Origin: Xanthomonas nasturtii
GTDB taxonomy: Bacteria; Pseudomonadota; Gammaproteobacteria; Xanthomonadales; Xanthomonadaceae
Reading direction: 5' to 3'
Length of the DNA stretch: 64,000 nucleotides
Assembly: GCF_001660815.1 (NCBI RefSeq)
Contig: NZ_LYMI01000015.1
Coordinates: forward strand, 21,338 to 85,337
Part shown: positions 10,416 through 17,405 of the stretch, in pieces
How positions within the stretch are numbered: the stretch's first letter is position 1
Layout: each line of letters starts with the position of its first letter
The notes under the pieces: generated by a model
What the model saw: the letters and a program-made list of their open reading frames with translations, nothing else
Told to the model about the DNA's origin: nothing
Databases searched by the model: none
Translations under genes and position numbers: made by a program

Positions 10416-10439
10416 GCGAAGCCACAGAGTGAGCCACGT

Positions 10440-11195
10440 TTAGCCGTTCAGCCGCATCATCGAATTGGCCGATTGTGCATTGTCGTCGCCGTTTTTGATG
10501 ATCTTGACCTGCATTTCGAACTGCCGCTGCAGCTGGATCATTTCCACCAGCGCGCCGGCGGCGTCCACGTTGCTGCCTTCCAGCATGCCGCTGTTGATGG
10601 TCTTGCCGGTGGCCACCGCAAATGCCTGCGCCGGGTCGGTGCTGGTGTTGCGCATCAGCCCGTCCGGGCGCCGCGTCAAACGATCGGCGGGCGCATCGAC
10701 CACCTTCATCTTGCCGACGATGGCCATGGTCTGCGGGCCTTCGCCCTGCGGGATGATGGAAATGCTGCCGTCGCTGCCGATTTCCATCGCCTGGTGCGGC
10801 GGAATCGTCATCGGGTTGCCGCCTTCATCCAGCACGGCGTGCCCATTGGCGGTGACCAGCTGGCCATTGGCGGTAAGCGCCAACTCGCCGTTGCGGGTGT
10901 AGGCCTCGCTGCCGTCGGGCGACTGCACCGACAGCCAGCGGTCCTGTTGCAGCGACACGTCCAGCGGATTGCCGGTGACCTGTTGATGGCCCTGGCTGCG
11001 ATCGAAGCCCTGGTCCACATGCAGCGCATCGATCCGCGACGGATAGCCCTTGCCCTGGATCTTGAACGCTTCGGTGTTGGCCAGCGCGGCCTTGAACCCC
11101 ACCGTATCGACGTTGGCGAGATTGTGCGACACGGTGCTCTGCGCCTGCAGGGAAGCGCGGGCACCGGTCATTGCAACGTAGAGGGCTTTGTCCAT
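10440..11195 (-). CDS. flgF: flagellar proximal rod protein FlgF
   Basis: FlgF, 251 residues, is one of the proximal rod components. It starts MDKALYVAMTGARASLQAQ and carries the axial-protein signature STVSHNLANVDTVGFKAALAN; the C-terminal part has GSNVDAAGALVEMIQLQRQFEMQ, the conserved rod/hook C-terminal helix. The frame opens further upstream into repeat sequence, but the ATG preceded by GGAG is the family start. It is separated from flgE by an inverted repeat of about 100 bases and ends just before the family A repeats. Confidence 0.96.
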   Translation of the reverse strand: MDKALYVAMTGARASLQAQSTVSHNLANVDTVGFKAALANTEAFKIQGKGYPSRIDALHVDQGFDRSQGHQQVTGNPLDVSLQQDRWLSVQSPDGSEAYTRNGELALTANGQLVTANGHAVLDEGGNPMTIPPHQAMEIGSDGSISIIPQGEGPQTMAIVGKMKVVDAPADRLTRRPDGLMRNTSTDPAQAFAVATGKTINSGMLEGSNVDAAGALVEMIQLQRQFEMQVKIIKNGDDNAQSANSMMRLNG

Positions 11196-11211
11196 GGGGA
11201 ACTCCGAAAGG

Positions 11212-11311
11212 CCGGAACCGGGGACCCGGGGCCGGGGACCCGGAAAAGCAACAGCGCCGGTGTATTGGCGTTTGCTTTTCCGGGTCCCCGGCCCCCGTTC
11301 CCGGGTCCCGA
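11212..11311. repeat. inverted repeat, family C copy 1 (flgE-flgF spacer)
   Basis: Two G/C-rich arms of about 40 bases (11212-11252 and 11270-11311) built from GGGACCCGG and CCGGGTCCC units pair across a 17-base loop. The element fills the whole flgE-flgF spacer. A second copy with the same arms lies in the fadN-fadA spacer at 48566-48664. Confidence 0.8.
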
Positions 11312-11317
11312 GTGTCA

Positions 11318-12541
11318 TCAACGAATATTGATGATCGTCTGGGTGACCTGGTCCTGGGTCGAGATCATCTGCGAGTTGGCCTGGAAGTTGCGCTGGGCCA
11401 CGATCATGTTCACCAGCTGCTCGGTCAGGTCCACCGTGGAGGCTTCCAGCGAGCCGGACTCGATCTGGCCCAGGTCCGAGGTGTCGGGGGCGCCTACGCG
11501 GGCTGCGCCGGAGGTGTAGCTTTCGGCCCACATGTTGTTGCCCTGCGACTGCAGGCCCTGCGGATTGACGAAGCTGGCCAGCGACACCTGGCCCAGCGGC
11601 TTGTCGGCGCCGTTGGAATAGCGCGCGAACACCACGCCGCTGGTGTCGATGCTGATCTCGTTGAGCTTGCCGCTGGCGTAGCCGTCCTGGCGGGTGTCGC
11701 GCAGGGCGAAGGCTTCGCCGTACTGGGTGGAGCCGCTGACATTGAGCTGCATGTTCAGCACGCCGGCACCGGTGCTCGGGGTGAACGGGTCCATCGCGAT
11801 GATGCCGTTGGCCGGGGTGGTCAGCGCGCCGGTGTCGGAGAACTGCAGCGTGGTCGGCGCGCCAACTGCGGCGCCGTCAACATAGTTGTGCACCTGCCAC
11901 TCGTTCGGGTTGGCGGTCTTGACGAAGTAGGAGGTCTGCACATGGCTGACACCCAGCGAGTCATAGACGTTGATGCCGCCGGTGGAGTGGCTATAGGTCT
12001 TGTCGTCGGCCGGGCTGAACGGGGTCACCGTCGGTGCGGTGGCGTTGCCGGGCAGGGTGAAGGCCAGGTTGACCGTAGAGGTCGACTTGGGCGGGCTGTC
12101 GGTGGTCAGCAGCTGCAGGTCCGACAGGCGTCCCACATCGAAACCGTTGCCGCTCGGGTTCGGTGCAAACACCTGCAGGCGTGCGCCCTGCGGGTTGACC
12201 ACATAGCCGTTGGCGTCGGTCTGGAAGTTGCCGGCGCGGGTGTACATCTTGGCGCCGTTGGAGGACACGGTGAAGAAGCCTTCGCCGGAGACCGCCAGGT
12301 CCAGGCTGCGCCCGGTCGGGTCGATATTGCCCTGCGAGAACTGCTGCGCCACATTGCTGACGCGCACGCCGGAGCCCACCGCGTTACGCGACAGGCCGTA
12401 GCTGGTGCTCTGGAACATGTCGGCAAACTCGGCGCGCGATTCCTTGAACCCGGTCGTGTTGACATTGGCGATGTTGTTGGAAGTAACGTTCAGATCGGCA
12501 TTGGCTGCGTTGATGCCGGACAACGAGGTATTGAAAGCCAT
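11318..12541 (-). CDS. flgE: flagellar hook protein FlgE
   Basis: FlgE, 407 residues, is the subunit of the hook, the flexible joint between rod and filament. It starts MAFNTSLSGINAANADLNVTS with SNNIANVNTTGFKESRAEFADMF, the classic hook signature, and ends with LTEQLVNMIVAQRNFQANSQM. The length matches the E. coli protein (402). AAAGGAAC precedes the ATG. It is 31 bases downstream of flgD, whose product scaffolds hook assembly. Confidence 0.97.
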   Translation of the reverse strand: MAFNTSLSGINAANADLNVTSNNIANVNTTGFKESRAEFADMFQSTSYGLSRNAVGSGVRVSNVAQQFSQGNIDPTGRSLDLAVSGEGFFTVSSNGAKMYTRAGNFQTDANGYVVNPQGARLQVFAPNPSGNGFDVGRLSDLQLLTTDSPPKSTSTVNLAFTLPGNATAPTVTPFSPADDKTYSHSTGGINVYDSLGVSHVQTSYFVKTANPNEWQVHNYVDGAAVGAPTTLQFSDTGALTTPANGIIAMDPFTPSTGAGVLNMQLNVSGSTQYGEAFALRDTRQDGYASGKLNEISIDTSGVVFARYSNGADKPLGQVSLASFVNPQGLQSQGNNMWAESYTSGAARVGAPDTSDLGQIESGSLEASTVDLTEQLVNMIVAQRNFQANSQMISTQDQVTQTIINIR

Positions 12542-12572
12542 GGATGAGTTCCTTTAAGTGTCGGTTGCCGGC

Positions 12573-13238
12573 TCAGCTGACGCGGAGCACGTTGGCGAGC
12601 GGGGAAGTGCCTAGCCCGGTCAGGTTGAGATACAGGCCGTCCGAGCCGATCGTGACGCTGTCCACCGGTGCGTCGACGTAGGTGGGCAACTTGCTTTTGG
12701 AGCCGGCGGTATCGGTTTGGGTTGCGGTGATGCCGTATTTGCCGGCCGCCATGCGGTTGCCATTGGCGTCGGTGCCATCCCAGGCAAACGACACCTCACC
12801 GGCGGCGCTGGCCGGCACGCTGAGCTGTTTGACGAACGCGCCGTTGGCATCGGTGATTTCGAAATTGACGAAGCCAGCCGACGTGGCGGCGACCACGCCC
12901 TTGGCCGAGCCGGTGGCATCGATCGCCACCTGTGCGGAGGGCACCAACACGTTGTGGCCAACCAACGCGGCGCCCTTGAGCACCTGGTCGGCATTCATCG
13001 AATCGGAGAAATTGCCGACCTTGGTATTGAGGTCGCCAATGCCCTGCACGGTGGAGAACTGCGCCAACTGGCCCAGAAACGCGCTGTTTTCCATCGGTTT
13101 GAGCGGGTCCTGGTGCTGCAGCTGCTCGGTCATCAATTTGAGGAAGTCGGCCTGGCCGAGTGCTTCTTCCTTCTTGGCGACGGTGCTGCTGGTGCTCAGG
13201 CCGAGAGTCTTGTAGAGATCGCTGCCGATCGTGCTCAT
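12573..13238 (-). CDS. flgD: flagellar hook assembly (capping) protein FlgD
   Basis: FlgD, 221 residues, is the transient hook cap on which FlgE polymerises. The N-terminal motif EEALGQADFLKLMTEQLQHQDPLKPMENSAFLGQLAQF is diagnostic; the C-terminal half is the FlgD Ig-like/tudor region with VSFAWDGTDANGNRM. Length is typical (E. coli 231). It lies between flgC (34-base gap) and flgE. Confidence 0.96.
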   Translation of the reverse strand: MSTIGSDLYKTLGLSTSSTVAKKEEALGQADFLKLMTEQLQHQDPLKPMENSAFLGQLAQFSTVQGIGDLNTKVGNFSDSMNADQVLKGAALVGHNVLVPSAQVAIDATGSAKGVVAATSAGFVNFEITDANGAFVKQLSVPASAAGEVSFAWDGTDANGNRMAAGKYGITATQTDTAGSKSKLPTYVDAPVDSVTIGSDGLYLNLTGLGTSPLANVLRVS

Positions 13239-13272
13239 CTGGAGTGTTCCGTTAGGTAAGGGCTAGGACGGG

Positions 13273-13680
13273 TCAGCGGCCCATGGTCAGGGTCGCGAGC
13301 GCCAGTTCCTTGGCGGTATTGAGCATTTCCACGCCTGCCTGGTAATTGCGCGAGGCGGAAATCATGTTGACCATCTGCGAGACCGGGTCCACGTCGGGCG
13401 AGAACACGTAGCCATCGGCATCGGCCAGCGGGTGGCCGGGCTCGTAGCGACGGATCGGCGGCGCGTTGGTGGTGGTGATCTCCTTGACGTTGACCGAGGT
13501 CAGGCTGGGGTCCTGACGGCTTTGCTGGGCCTGGAAGATCGGCTCGATCGGCTTGTAGGTCGCCTCGGCAGAGCCCGCCACCGAATCGGCGTTGGCCAGG
13601 TTGGAGGCGATGGTGCTCAGGCGTACCGACTGCGCATGCAGCGCCGAGCCGGCCACATCGAAAATGGGAAGGTTGCTCAT
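13273..13680 (-). CDS. flgC: flagellar basal-body rod protein FlgC
   Basis: FlgC, 135 residues, is a proximal rod protein. It begins MSNLPIFDVAGSALHAQSVRLSTIASNLANADS, with the rod signature, and ends in SRNYQAGVEMLNTAKELALATLTMG. Its length equals that of E. coli FlgC (134). It starts three bases after flgB and is clearly part of the same message. Confidence 0.97.
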   Translation of the reverse strand: MSNLPIFDVAGSALHAQSVRLSTIASNLANADSVAGSAEATYKPIEPIFQAQQSRQDPSLTSVNVKEITTTNAPPIRRYEPGHPLADADGYVFSPDVDPVSQMVNMISASRNYQAGVEMLNTAKELALATLTMGR

Positions 13681-13683
13681 GAC

Positions 13684-14085
13684 TTATTGGCCCGTGATCG
13701 CGGTGAGCATCGAGCGCACCTTGGATTCGAGGAAGCTCAGCGACGCGCGGTATTCCAGCGCGGCGCGGCCGTAGGCGGCGCGTTCGGCGTCGGGATCGAC
13801 GGTGTTGCCGTCGAGGCTGGGCTGGTCGGATTCGCGGGTGATCTGGAACGGGTTGAGCCCGCCGCCACCGCCCACTTCATAGTGCTTGGCGTCGGTGGCC
13901 TGCAGCAGGCCGCCATCCTGCACGCCCTGCGCCGACTTCAGCGCCGCTTCGAAGTTGAGGTCCTTGGCCTTGTAGCCAGGGGTGTCCACATTGCTCAGAT
14001 TGCTGGCAATGAGCTTCATGCGCTGCTCGCGCAGCGCCAACGCGTCGCCATGGACGCCGAGGAATGAAGAGAAGGGACTGGACAC
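13684..14085 (-). CDS. flgB: flagellar basal-body rod protein FlgB
   Basis: FlgB, 133 residues, is the first proximal rod protein and the first gene of the flgBCDEF message. The frame extends about 45 codons upstream with no similarity. I choose the GTG start (protein MSSPFSSFLGVHGDALALREQRMKLIASNLSNVDTPGYKAKDL) because GGGAGAG lies just upstream, it gives the family length, and the sigma-54 promoter at 14118-14133 would lie inside any longer form. The C-terminus LEYRASLSFLESKVRSMLTAITG is conserved. Confidence 0.95.
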   Translation of the reverse strand: MSSPFSSFLGVHGDALALREQRMKLIASNLSNVDTPGYKAKDLNFEAALKSAQGVQDGGLLQATDAKHYEVGGGGGLNPFQITRESDQPSLDGNTVDPDAERAAYGRAALEYRASLSFLESKVRSMLTAITGQ

Positions 14086-14117
14086 GGTGCTCTCCCGCGA
14101 AGTGTTGCAAGGGAGGA

Positions 14118-14133
14118 AGCAATGTTTGTGCCA
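14118..14133 (-). promoter_or_regulatory. sigma-54 (RpoN) promoter of flgBCDEF
   Basis: Minus-strand TGGCACA-N4-TTGCT, with GG and GC ten bases apart, a near-perfect match to TGGCACG-N4-TTGCW. It is about 33 bases upstream of the flgB GTG, and it supports that start codon. Confidence 0.88.
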
Positions 14134-14579
14134 AATCGAGGTGTTACGCGTGCGGAGCTGGCAACACATCCGCAGTGCCCGACCGACGGTCTTGGAGCGG
14201 TTAACAAACGTAACGCGCAACCGTCAGGTGGGTGCGTCCGTCGCGCTCAGGATCGAAGTGCTCGCGTGGTACAGGTCGCTTCGATCACCGGCCGCGCTCG
14301 CCTGGCAGCTGCGCAGTGGATTTGTGAATTGCTCTAGCTGCCAGACCTCACCAAGCGTGCTGCTGCCCGGGTAGCTGTTGCCGCTGGCAGTGCAACTTGC
14401 AGGCCAACCAGGATCGTCTGGCGGGAAGTAACTCAGCGCAGCGTGTGATCAGCTGCGCCGAAAGCGTTTTTAAGGCGCGTGCTTGCGTACGGCAACCACG
14501 TGTATTCCCAGGCCTGTCGGAAGACAGGCGTTGCTGGTTCTGGCCGTCACCGGTGGGGTGGAACGGCCGCGCAATTGGA
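14134..14579. other. flgB-cheV spacer, no gene seen
   Basis: About 445 bases with no supported gene. It contains an inverted repeat GATCGAAG/CTTCGATC (14251-14258 and 14279-14286), possibly relevant to activator binding upstream of the flgB promoter. It also contains a perfect 7-bp hairpin GCCTGTC-GGAA-GACAGGC (14512-14529) some 50 bases past the cheV stop; no T-run follows it, so it is not a standard terminator. Confidence 0.4.
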
Positions 14580-15524
14580 TCAGGCCGCTTCGGCAACCAC
14601 TTTCAGGCGGGCCAGCACATAGTCGGCCAGCTCGTGCGCGCTGTACTTGGCCACGAAGGCGTTGGCGCCGACCTGCTCGACCATGGCGTTGTTGAACACG
14701 CCCGACAAGGAGGTGTGCAGCAGCACGTACAGGCCCTGCAGGCCCGGCGTGCGCCGGATTTCCGTCGTCAGCGTATAGCCGTCCATCGCCGGCATTTCGA
14801 TATCCGAGATCACCATGGCGTAGCGGTCGGCCGGGTTTTCGCCCGATGCGGCCACCTGTAGCAGGTGGTCCAGCGCCTGGCGGCCGTCCGACAGCAGGGT
14901 CGCCGAAACGCCGAGCTGGTCGAGCACGCTGCGGATCTGCTGACGCGCCACCCGCGAATCGTCCACCACCAGCACCTGGAACTGGCGGTCGTAGGTCACC
15001 AGCTGCAGCGACGGGTCCAGTTGCACGTCCTTGCTGACCTTTGCAATGTCGGCCAGCACGCTTTCCACGTCGATGACCTGGATCAGTTCGCCCTGGAAGC
15101 GCGTCACTGCCGTCAAATAAGTGGCTTCGGCGCCAAGTTCCGGCGGCGGGTGGATGTCTTCCACCGCGATATTGACGATGCGCTCAACCCCGCTGACCAG
15201 GAAACCCTGGACCGAGCGGTTGAACTCGGCCACCACCAGGTAGCCGGGGCCGTTTTCGGAGTGCGAATCGCGTTCCGGGTGGCCGATCGCCAGGCCCAAG
15301 TCCAGCACCGGCACCGAGCGCCCGCGCACGTCGGCCACGCCGGCGAACTCGGTCGGCAGGCCCGGCACCTGGAACAGTTCCGGGCGACGCAGCACTTCCT
15401 GGACCTTGAAGACGTTGACGCCAAAAAGCTGGCGTCCGCCCAGCCTAAACAGCAGCAGCGCCAGTCGATTGTGGCCAGCCAGTCGCGTGCGCTGGTCGAT
15501 GCGGTTGAGCAGATCGTGGGTCAT
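14580..15524 (-). CDS. cheV: chemotaxis coupling protein CheV
   Basis: CheV, 314 residues, is a CheW-like adaptor fused to a receiver domain; it couples chemoreceptors to CheA and can be phosphorylated for adaptation. Residues about 20-165 are CheW-like (LFGVNVFKVQEVLRRPEL, RGRSVPVLDLGLAIG, VTRFQGELIQVIDVESVLADI). Residues about 183-312 are a receiver domain with VLVVDDSRVARQQI (Asp188-Asp189), the phospho-acceptor Asp241 in MVISDIEMPAMDGY, and the conserved Thr/Ser and Lys near the end. It sits upstream of flgB, as is common, and may have its own sigma-28-like promoter. It is divergent from flgA. Confidence 0.95.
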   Translation of the reverse strand: MTHDLLNRIDQRTRLAGHNRLALLLFRLGGRQLFGVNVFKVQEVLRRPELFQVPGLPTEFAGVADVRGRSVPVLDLGLAIGHPERDSHSENGPGYLVVAEFNRSVQGFLVSGVERIVNIAVEDIHPPPELGAEATYLTAVTRFQGELIQVIDVESVLADIAKVSKDVQLDPSLQLVTYDRQFQVLVVDDSRVARQQIRSVLDQLGVSATLLSDGRQALDHLLQVAASGENPADRYAMVISDIEMPAMDGYTLTTEIRRTPGLQGLYVLLHTSLSGVFNNAMVEQVGANAFVAKYSAHELADYVLARLKVVAEAA

Positions 15525-15531
15525 GGGGCAG

Positions 15532-15559
15532 ATATCGACAGCGCCCCTGAGAAACTTGA
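15532..15559 (-). promoter_or_regulatory. possible sigma-28 promoter of cheV
   Basis: Minus-strand TCAAGTTT, 12 bases, GTCGATAT. It resembles the sigma-28 sites elsewhere in the window but has one extra spacer base and one mismatch in each element. It lies only 8 bases upstream of the cheV ATG, so its use would give an extremely short leader. Confidence 0.35.
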
Positions 15560-15591
15560 GGGCTTTGTGGTTGGTCGGGGACGTTGTCGGG

Positions 15592-15810
15592 AATGGGGAG
15601 TCGCAATGGCGCCGGGATGAGGTGATTTGGGATTAGGGATTCGCTCAAAAGCGTGCACTAGCCAGTTGGTCAGGTCGCTGCTGCTTCTGCACCCTTGACA
15701 GTTTCAGTGACAGGTATCGGATAGATCCGGCGGGTGAAAGGGCCTCGGCAGCGGATAAATGAATCACCCGCGAAGCCGCTTTCACGAATCCCGAATCCCA
15801 AATCCCGGCC
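15592..15810. repeat. inverted repeat, family D copy 1 (cheV-flgA spacer)
   Basis: The left side carries GGGAAT...GATTTGGGATTAGGGATTCG (15593-15642, interrupted) and the right side CGAATCCCGAATCCCAAATCCCGG (15785-15808), complementary in sense. It is a loose inverted repeat around the divergent cheV/flgA promoter region. The same units recur at 18641-18770. Confidence 0.6.
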
Positions 15811-15816
15811 AAAAAC

Positions 15817-15832
15817 AGGCACACCTCTTGCA
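15817..15832 (+). promoter_or_regulatory. sigma-54 (RpoN) promoter of flgAMN
   Basis: AGGCACA-N4-TTGCA, with GG and GC ten bases apart. It is about 34 bases upstream of the flgA ATG, and it argues against the longer upstream-extended flgA frame, which would contain this site. Confidence 0.8.
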
Positions 15833-15865
15833 CTGTCTTCCGGGTCTTCCTCCGGATCTGGTCCC

Positions 15866-16510
15866 ATGCGCCTGCTCCTGCTTGTCATCTTGTTGGCTGC
15901 CGCTCCGGCCTGGGCCCAGAGCTACCAGTCTGTCGATTCCATCCGTGCGGCCGCGCTGGCCACCGTCGGGCCCGATGCCGAAGCCGAAGCGACGCTCGAC
16001 CCGGGGCTGCGCATGCCGGCCTGCCCGATCGCGCTGCAGGCGCAGCCCACCGGCACCAATACGGTGGAAGTGGCTTGCCCGCAGCCGGCCGGCTGGCGCC
16101 TGTTCGTGCCGCTGAAGGTGCGCCGCAATCAGGATGTGCTGGTGCTGCGCCGGGGCATCAGCGCTGGAGAAACCATCTCGCTGGCCGATATCAGTATCGA
16201 GAAGCGTGACGCCGCCCGCATCGTCGGTGCGGTACTGGCCGACCCGGTGGCCGCAGTGGGCAAGTCGGCCCGCCGCATCCTGCCGGCCGGTTCGCTGCTC
16301 TCGGCCAATGATCTGGTGACGCAGCGGCTGGTACGGCGCGGCGACACGGTCCCACTGGTGTCGCGCAACGGTGGCCTGGAAGTGCGCATGAGTGGTCGCG
16401 CGCTGTCCGATGCCGGCGAAAACGAACGGGTGTCGGTGGAGAATTCGTCCTCGCGCCGGGTTGTGCAGGGCATTGTTGAAGCGAGCGGAACCGTTGTGGT
16501 CTCCAGGTAA
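15866..16510 (+). CDS. flgA: flagellar basal-body P-ring formation chaperone FlgA
   Basis: FlgA, 214 residues, is a periplasmic chaperone needed for FlgI to assemble into the P-ring. The Sec signal peptide MRLLLLVILLAAAPAWAQ is cut after Ala17. The C-terminal half is the SAF/ChapFlgA domain (RRGISAGETISLADISIEKRD, AARIVGAVLADPVAAVGKSARRILPAGSLL, RGDTVPLVSRNGGLEVRMSGRALSDAG). The frame is open 44 codons further upstream, but those residues lie in repeat sequence and would put the signal peptide inside the protein. It is the first gene of flgA-flgM-flgN. Confidence 0.94.
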   Translation: MRLLLLVILLAAAPAWAQSYQSVDSIRAAALATVGPDAEAEATLDPGLRMPACPIALQAQPTGTNTVEVACPQPAGWRLFVPLKVRRNQDVLVLRRGISAGETISLADISIEKRDAARIVGAVLADPVAAVGKSARRILPAGSLLSANDLVTQRLVRRGDTVPLVSRNGGLEVRMSGRALSDAGENERVSVENSSSRRVVQGIVEASGTVVVSR

Positions 16511-16520
16511 AAATTTTCTA

Positions 16521-16547
16521 TAAAGTTTTTTTTCTGGGTGCCGTTAT
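16521..16547 (+). promoter_or_regulatory. sigma-28 (FliA) promoter of flgM
   Basis: TAAAGTTT, 11 bases, GCCGTTAT: the upstream element is a perfect match to consensus. It lies in the 66-base flgA-flgM spacer, 29 bases before the flgM ATG. It allows the anti-sigma factor gene to be transcribed by the very sigma factor it inhibits. Confidence 0.9.
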
Positions 16548-16576
16548 CCCCTACGACCTGTAGAGGAGTTCCTGAC

Positions 16577-16888
16577 ATGACCCAGAAAATCGAAGGCAAT
16601 CTACCGACCGCTGCCACCCTTCGTACCGCGGCCACCAGCAGCAAGATCGCTTCGGCCGGCGAAGATCGCGCGTCCCCGATTGCAGCCTTACCGCCCACCG
16701 ACAGCGTCAAGCTGACCGGTGAAGCCACCAATCTGCAGAACCTGCAGCGCGAGCTTTCGCAGTCCTCGGCGATCGACACCGGTCGCGTGCAGGCGGTGAA
16801 GGATGCCCTGCAGAACGGCAGCTATTCCATCAACCCGGATGCCATCGCCAGCCGCATGATGGATCTGAATCAGCAACTGGCGGGTTGA
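16577..16888 (+). CDS. flgM: anti-sigma-28 factor FlgM
   Basis: FlgM, 103 residues, binds FliA (sigma-28) in the cytoplasm and is exported once the hook is complete, which releases late genes. The C-terminal sigma-binding region is visible (DTGRVQAVKDALQNGSYSINPDAIASRMMDLNQQL). The N-terminus is disordered and Thr/Ala-rich, as in the family. The ATG with GAGGAG before it is chosen over an upstream in-frame ATG, which lies inside the promoter. It is followed 16-22 bases later by flgN. Confidence 0.95.
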   Translation: MTQKIEGNLPTAATLRTAATSSKIASAGEDRASPIAALPPTDSVKLTGEATNLQNLQRELSQSSAIDTGRVQAVKDALQNGSYSINPDAIASRMMDLNQQLAG

Positions 16889-16910
16889 TCCCCGACTTAA
16901 AAGGATGAAC

Positions 16911-17237
16911 GTGAACGAGTTCCTGCAACGTCTCAGCGACGCGCTGGCCGGCGAACGCCAGGCATTACTCGAGAACGACATCGATGGGTTGATGCGACAC
17001 ACGCAGGACAAGCTGTCGGCGCTGCGCGCGCTCGAAGCGGCAATGCCTGCAGGCGAAGAAGAGCGCCTGCGTGAGCTGGCCGAAGCCAATCGCGCCAACG
17101 GTGCGCTGCTGGCACGCCGGCGGCGCGAAGTGAACTGGGCGCTGCGTCACCTGGGCCGCACCGAAAGTGCGCCGTCCTACGACGCCAAGGGGCAATCGAG
17201 CGTGTTGCGCGGCGGCCGTTCGCTGGCAGTCGCCTAA
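16911..17237 (+). CDS. flgN: flagellar export chaperone FlgN
   Basis: FlgN-like chaperone of about 108 residues for the junction proteins FlgK and FlgL. It is a small all-helical protein (FLQRLSDALAGERQALLENDIDGL, then a charged helical body with RELAEANRANGALLARRRREVNWALRHLG). Two starts compete: an ATG six bases upstream that overlaps AAAAGGA, and this GTG, which has that Shine-Dalgarno sequence at a proper distance; I prefer the GTG. The position after flgM and the last-gene placement match the family. Sequence similarity is low, as usual for FlgN, so context carries part of the call. Confidence 0.88.
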   Translation: MNEFLQRLSDALAGERQALLENDIDGLMRHTQDKLSALRALEAAMPAGEEERLRELAEANRANGALLARRRREVNWALRHLGRTESAPSYDAKGQSSVLRGGRSLAVA

Positions 17238-17255
17238 GTCGCCAAGGCGTTTTTT
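17231..17255 (+). terminator. terminator of flgAMN
   Basis: CGCCT pairs with AGGCG across a nine-base loop and is followed by six T residues. The stem's left arm overlaps the flgN stop codon. It ends the flgA-flgM-flgN message before the histidine kinase gene. Confidence 0.6.
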
Positions 17256-17405
17256 GCAGCACACAGGGCTGCAGATAACGCGGCATGCGTATGGGAGCCG
17301 GCTTGCGTTGCGCGGCCTGCGACACAGCGCCGGTAATGCGAAACGGCGATACGGCGCGTCAACGGTTCGGCGTATATTGGGGCATCCTCTCCGCCGCCTG
17401 CTCCC

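Larger units (their letters stand above)
9677..10439. other. flgF-flgG gap with promoter and three hairpin repeats
   Basis: A 760-base break in an otherwise tight operon. Next to flgG it holds the sigma-54 promoter. The flgF-proximal half holds two and a half copies of a large hairpin repeat (separate entries). Between about 9750 and 10060 I see no credible gene: the open frames there have no family resemblance and no ribosome binding site. Confidence 0.6.

Noticed and set aside
14512..14529. Terminator of cheV
   Set aside because: The 7-bp hairpin is perfect, but no T-run follows on either strand.
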